From the NCBI GenBank assembly GCA_025399215.1, contig MU621410.1, positions 1 to 19,019 on the forward strand: DNA of 19,019 nt. Direction: 5' to 3'. The notes under the pieces are model-generated. The model was not told where the DNA came from. It saw only the letters and a program-made list of their open reading frames with translations, and searched no databases. The position numbers and the translations under genes were made by a program. This DNA is from Globomyces pollinis-pini (lineage: Eukaryota; Chytridiomycota; Chytridiomycetes; Rhizophydiales; Globomycetaceae). Below are positions 17,932 through 19,019 of the stretch, in pieces (the stretch's first letter is position 1; each line of letters starts with the position of its first letter).

Positions 17932-18078
17932 ATGCCATCTAATCAATCTCAAACATTCCTCCTCAATAACTCGGACTCCGACAACAACTCCACGTGCAGT
18001 TCTAAAAAGTCGCAGTCTTCCACCTTGAAAGAATTACTCCAACTGTCCTCAAAGCACTGTATTGGATCAAAGCACTAA
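17932..18078 (+). CDS. Tiny Ser/Lys-rich protein, copy 1 (48 residues)
   Basis: One exon of 49 codons starts MPSNQSQTFLLNNSDSD and ends SSTLKELLQLSSKHCIGSKH. The first half is Ser/Asn/Asp-rich and the second half is basic with a short amphipathic Leu helix. Evidence that it is a real gene comes from copy 2 at 18398: the last 20 residues of each share 10 identities once aligned (T-L..L-L/..-L-SSK..-G-K). Both have an SKK element about 20 residues before the end, both have a TATA box 55-60 nt upstream, and both have a TGTTAATATA element in the 3' flank (18102 here). No signal peptide or membrane segment is seen. I know no family like this and propose no function. Confidence 0.6.
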   Translation: MPSNQSQTFLLNNSDSDNNSTCSSKKSQSSTLKELLQLSSKHCIGSKH

Positions 18079-18299
18079 ATCTATTACTCATGACTGTCAA
18101 CTGTTAATATATTACATATTTTAAAAAACATGCCATATAATTCATTCAATCTTACAGAAATCTAAGAGTTTCACCCCAGTGCAGAGATTAACTATACTGT
18201 AAACCATGTCTTGTAAACACTAAGTATATTCTTATCCATGTCGGTGATCAACTGATTTGCCAAATGTGTCGTGAAACAGACGAGTCAAATTGAGTTGAG

Positions 18300-18349
18300 T
18301 GACTCATTTCACGAGTACCAACGTGAGTCATTGTCATTGCACTATAAAA
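18300..18349 (+). promoter_or_regulatory. Core promoter of tiny gene copy 2: two AP-1/Gcn4 sites and a TATA box
   Basis: TGACTCA at 18300-18306 and its complement-form TGAGTCA at 18324-18330 are perfect bZIP (AP-1/Gcn4-type) sites. They are 24 bp apart start to start. TATAAAA follows at 18343-18349, 55 nt before the ATG at 18398. GAGTCAAAT at about 18282 is a further near match. Such an arrangement suggests inducible, possibly nutrient- or stress-controlled, strong expression; the induction is inferred from known bZIP biology. Confidence 0.55.
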
Positions 18350-18397
18350 CCGTGCATAGATGTTGATTGAAATTATCTTAAATTATCAAATCCATAA

Positions 18398-18553
18398 ATG
18401 CAAACTACTGACTATCAAACCTTGAACAAAACCGAATCCTCCGTGTCCCTGTTGGTCACGTCCAAGAAGGAATCCAAACAGAAAACAAAATCGTTGACAC
18501 TAGTTCAAATGCTCAATCTCTCGTCGAAGCAGTCTCTTGGAGTCAAACTGTGA
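18398..18553 (+). CDS. Tiny Ser/Lys-rich protein, copy 2 (51 residues)
   Basis: One exon of 52 codons starts MQTTDYQTLNKTESSVSLL and ends SLTLVQMLNLSSKQSLGVKL. Lysine and serine dominate the middle (TSKKESKQKTKS), followed by a Leu-rich amphipathic segment. Its C-terminal 20 residues match copy 1 in ten positions, with mostly conservative changes elsewhere. The promoter has a TATA box and two bZIP sites. Downstream, TGTTAATATA at 18595 repeats the element seen after copy 1. No targeting signal is visible. It is probably a tandem duplicate of copy 1; function unknown. Confidence 0.6.
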   Translation: MQTTDYQTLNKTESSVSLLVTSKKESKQKTKSLTLVQMLNLSSKQSLGVKL

Positions 18554-18785
18554 TGTGTGTCTTCCAACAAACCCTATTTAACCAATCTGATTCTTGTTAA
18601 TATAACTATTTTAATTCGAAAACCACGTTATTAGTCAGTTTAATGTATCATTTCAGTGTGTTCAATTTATAATCAGCGAATGTAATACTGTTTTCATGTG
18701 ATATTTAAAGATACCTAAAAAGCTTAACATCCGAATTTGAACGTCAGCTCAAACAAGCAACTAAAAAAGTTATCCGTTGAGTTTA

Positions 18786-18866
18786 ATGCTACGTATGAAT
18801 CTCTATTCTAAGCAATCAGTGGGAATCAAGCCTGCATTGACTGAACTTTCATTCCACTTTTATTGA
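18786..18866 (+). pseudogene. Decayed third copy of the tiny gene family
   Basis: The peptide MLRMNLYSKQSVGIKPALTE matches copy 2's C-terminus (MLNLSSKQSLGVKL) in the core N-L-x-S-K-Q-S-x-G-x-K. At the DNA level the 33 bases from AATCTC (18798) match 24 of 33 in copy 2. The N-terminal half cannot be read: stops occur in this frame upstream (near 18760), and there is no TATA plus ATG at the expected place. It also runs past the usual stop for 12 codons. An alternative is that only this short ORF is used. Confidence 0.45.
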
Positions 18867-18889
18867 TTTACTGAAAACTAACAACAAGG

Positions 18890-18988
18890 ATGCGGATCAG
18901 GAACAGTGATCAGTCAGCCATCTTATTCAGTTTGATGGTATCACTCATTTATGGCTTAATGGTGGTTATTGTGATTATTAAGTGGTAG
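18890..18988 (+). CDS. Possible 32-residue single-pass membrane peptide
   Basis: A 33-codon ORF encodes MRIRNSDQSAILFSLMVSLI followed by a hydrophobic YGLMVVIVII and a final KW. The layout is a short charged N-terminus and then one transmembrane helix. It is OST4-like in size and layout, but I cannot match the OST4 sequence with any confidence. An A at -3 is favourable for initiation. It could equally be chance, since hydrophobic codons are T-rich. Confidence 0.25.
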   Translation: MRIRNSDQSAILFSLMVSLIYGLMVVIVIIKW

Positions 18989-19019
18989 TATAGTTTGACC
19001 ACATCAAATAGCGTTATCT

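Noticed and set aside
1..19019. CRISPR arrays, bacterial operons, insertion sequences or viral genes
   Set aside because: No direct-repeat arrays, transposase or reverse-transcriptase motifs or terminal repeats were seen. Gene structure is eukaryotic throughout.

Overview
This is nuclear DNA of a eukaryote, most likely an early-diverging (chytrid-like or other zoosporic) fungus. It is AT-rich and gene-dense. It carries nuclear tRNA genes with internal Pol III promoters, spliced protein genes with GT..AG introns, and fungal/opisthokont chromatin genes (HIRA, WAPL, the U3 snoRNP protein RRP9). It also has an ankyrin protein built from a repeated 'DPRVDPS'-type unit, a style I associate with chytrids. 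The lineage is an inference from gene content and recollection, not a search. Almost every intron is tiny: I could place 35 introns in seven confident genes, and 34 of them are 25-35 nt (one WAPL intron may be 40 nt). The exception is a 235-nt intron in RRP9.

Layout. 1-154: a tRNA-Glu/tRNA-Asp pair three bases apart with one T-run terminator. 468-3168 (minus): a universal stress protein, then RRP9 with five exons. 3410-4294 (plus): a seven-helix membrane protein sharing a promoter region with RRP9. 4378-5397 (minus): an ankyrin-repeat protein. 5398-6073: no convincing gene. 6074-7075 (minus): an unrecognised helical protein, divergent from 7339-8120 (plus), a NUDX14-like Nudix hydrolase preceded by a short upstream ORF. 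8154-11028 (minus): HIRA with 17 exons. 11321-12143 (plus): a three-LIM-domain protein with seven exons. 12249-13977 (plus): a tail-anchored protein. 14240-17428 (minus): a WAPL-type cohesin release factor with seven exons. 17575-19019: a poorly defined end with a tentative small two-exon gene, two tiny related TATA-promoted genes (48 and 51 codons), a decayed third copy, and a possible 32-residue membrane peptide.

The genes do not form one pathway. Several act in the nucleus: RRP9 in early pre-rRNA processing, HIRA in replication-independent H3-H4 deposition, and WAPL in removing cohesin. Neighbours are arranged as divergent pairs with short shared promoters (RRP9/7TM, unknown/NUDX14, HIRA/LIM) and tight convergent pairs (only 33 bp between the NUDX14-like and HIRA stop codons), as expected of a compact genome. 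The items I consider newest are the tandem family of tiny TATA genes, the structured oversized RRP9 intron, and the near-minimal intron set that seems depleted in lengths divisible by three. All exon boundaries were read by eye from frame continuity, splice dinucleotides and recalled family sequences.
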